Source: Methyloprofundus sp. (GTDB taxonomy: Bacteria > Pseudomonadota > Gammaproteobacteria > Methylococcales > Methylomonadaceae). From it: a stretch of 5,384 nt of DNA. The stretch spans positions 1-5,384 of the forward strand of contig WTCN01000108.1 in the NCBI GenBank assembly GCA_013138555.1. The letters run 5' to 3'. Numbering within the stretch: the stretch's first letter is position 1; every line of letters starts with the position of its first letter. The position numbers and the translations under genes are program-made. The notes below the pieces were generated by a model that saw nothing but the letters and a program-made list of their open reading frames with translations, was not told where the DNA came from and did no database searches. Of this stretch, positions 4,269 through 5,384 are shown in pieces.

Positions 4269-5384
4269 TCAAATAAACAACGTCGTTCCCGACTCACTGG
4301 CTTCACCCAGAAATGCAGCAACACCGCCCACTTCAACACCGTCAATAAGCTCGGCAGCCTGAATACCCATGACATCCATAGACATCTGACAGGCAATCAG
4401 TTGTGCGCCGCCCTCGACTAGGCTTTTCAGCAGATTACTTGGTGTTTCCACGCCCTTATCATGCATCACCTTACGAATCATTTTAGCGCCCAAGCCATGC
4501 ATATCCATTTTTGAAATGGTATTCAAATGGTCCACATCAGACGGTAACATGGTGCTAAACATCCGATCCATCAGCGGCTTATTAACCGAGGGGGCATTTT
4601 CATTACGTATCACATCCAACCCCCAGAAAGTGAAGAATAGGCTGACGGGCTTACCCATCGCGAGAGCGCCGTTGGCAATAATCATACTGGCCATGACCTT
4701 ATCCAGATCATCGGAAAATACCACCAGAGTAAGTTTATCTTTCGTTGTTGTTTCAGTACTTACTATTGGCGCTACCTTGGTCTTACGTAACAGAACAGTG
4801 ACCAAACCTTTCTCGGCCTTGACCGATAACAAATCATTGCCTGTTTTCTTCGCCCATGCACGCACATCACGACCAAAGGCCGGGTCTGAGGCCGTGACTT
4901 CAAGTAGCTCACCGGCATCAAGTGCTTCCATCGCCTTATAGGTTTTCATGATAGGGCCAGGACACTGTAGCCCAACAGCGTTTAGTCTATGTAATTCGCC
5001 ATGACTATCCACAGCTAACGCAACACTAACAGCACTGCTACCACTACGCTCGGCCTCCACTTCTTCAGGATCGCGAAGCTTAAGGTCATCATAGTGAAAA
5101 ATATCCGGGTTGGCTTGCTTGTCTACTGCCCATGAATAGGTTTTGTAACCCCCAGAAAGGTTGCGTACCTGAGTAAAGCCCTGTTGTCTGAGAATTCTAT
5201 AGGCGAGATAGCCGCGTATCCCAACCTGACAAAACACCACGATAGGACTGTCTGAGTCCAGTTCCTGTAGCTGTTCACGTAAATGGTTAATATCAATATT
5301 ACGTGCCGTCGAAATACTACCAAATTCAAATTCGTCTGCCGTGCGTACATCAAGCAATTGTAACTTTGCATCCTTACTTCCCAG
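4269..5384 (-). CDS. Rhodanese-TusA-DsrE2 sulfur-transfer protein, probable C-terminal part of a CoA-disulfide-reductase-like flavoenzyme, partial
   Basis: The frame is open to the right window edge; 371 C-terminal residues are visible (numbered from the edge). Rhodanese domain ~1-85: LLDVRTADEF, then active-site C52 in the loop CQVGIRG. TusA/SirA domain ~130-203: C141 in the CPGP motif, the persulfide carrier of TusA. DsrE2 domain ~215-371 (DsrE/F/H-like): FSDDLDKVMASMIIANGA, and a conserved Cys332 in LIACQMSMDVMG. From knowledge of the family, this order usually follows an FAD/NAD(P)H pyridine-nucleotide-disulfide oxidoreductase domain of the CoADR/NADH-persulfide-reductase type, total ~800 residues. 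I infer that N-terminus beyond the edge. The likely role is cytoplasmic handling of sulfane sulfur by passing a persulfide between the three cysteines. The TTG at 5357 is not the start, because rhodanese sequence continues upstream of it. No strong terminator follows the stop. Confidence 0.85.
   Translation of the reverse strand: MGSKDAKLQLLDVRTADEFEFGSISTARNIDINHLREQLQELDSDSPIVVFCQVGIRGYLAYRILRQQGFTQVRNLSGGYKTYSWAVDKQANPDIFHYDDLKLRDPEEVEAERSGSSAVSVALAVDSHGELHRLNAVGLQCPGPIMKTYKAMEALDAGELLEVTASDPAFGRDVRAWAKKTGNDLLSVKAEKGLVTVLLRKTKVAPIVSTETTTKDKLTLVVFSDDLDKVMASMIIANGALAMGKPVSLFFTFWGLDVIRNENAPSVNKPLMDRMFSTMLPSDVDHLNTISKMDMHGLGAKMIRKVMHDKGVETPSNLLKSLVEGGAQLIACQMSMDVMGIQAAELIDGVEVGGVAAFLGEASESGTTLFI

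Noticed and set aside
4516..4941. Antisense open frame of 141 codons inside the sulfur-transfer gene
   Set aside because: It lies wholly opposite the TusA and DsrE2 domains, whose protein sequence is clearly conserved; low-complexity Ser/Ala runs and no family resemblance mark it as a shadow.

Overview
The window looks like part of a gammaproteobacterial chromosome, moderately AT-rich, probably from an organism with an active sulfur metabolism. That reading rests on three things: the C-terminal end of a REP-associated (RAYT) transposase together with a GTAG-type paired REP element, which are typical of Gammaproteobacteria; a rhodanese-TusA-DsrE2 sulfur-carrier polypeptide; and the general gene style. 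I cannot name the genus.

Layout. At the left edge (1-218, +) is the 3' end of a RAYT-like transposase whose N-terminus lies outside the window. After an AT-rich promoter region comes one + strand gene (339-1544): an exported DUF2202 ferritin-like protein with a Met-rich N-terminal segment and an extra C-terminal domain. It ends at a strong, probably bidirectional, intrinsic terminator (1596-1625). From there to the right edge every gene is on the - strand. Reading from the terminator rightwards these are an alkaline-ceramidase-like membrane hydrolase (1651-2391), a Bfd-type [2Fe-2S] mini-ferredoxin (2441-2626) with a good promoter in front of it (2670-2697), an SDR oxidoreductase (2713-3474) translationally coupled by an ATGA overlap to a small helical, TPR-like protein (3471-3740), and after a 528-base gap the C-terminal 371 residues of a multi-domain sulfur-transfer protein (4269 to beyond 5384).

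The gap 3741-4268 holds no gene but is dense in inverted repeats. It contains an 86-nt paired REP (BIME-like) element with GTAG/CTAC at its outer sides, and five further hairpins. The REP pair and the RAYT remnant at the other end plausibly belong to the same REP/RAYT system.

Functional links. The mini-ferredoxin and the ceramidase-like gene probably share one transcript, and the TPR-like and SDR genes form a two-gene operon. No single pathway joins all the genes. The least understood items are the composite DUF2202 protein, the small protein paired with the SDR, and the hairpin cluster. I see no clear evidence of an entirely new defence or mobile system here.
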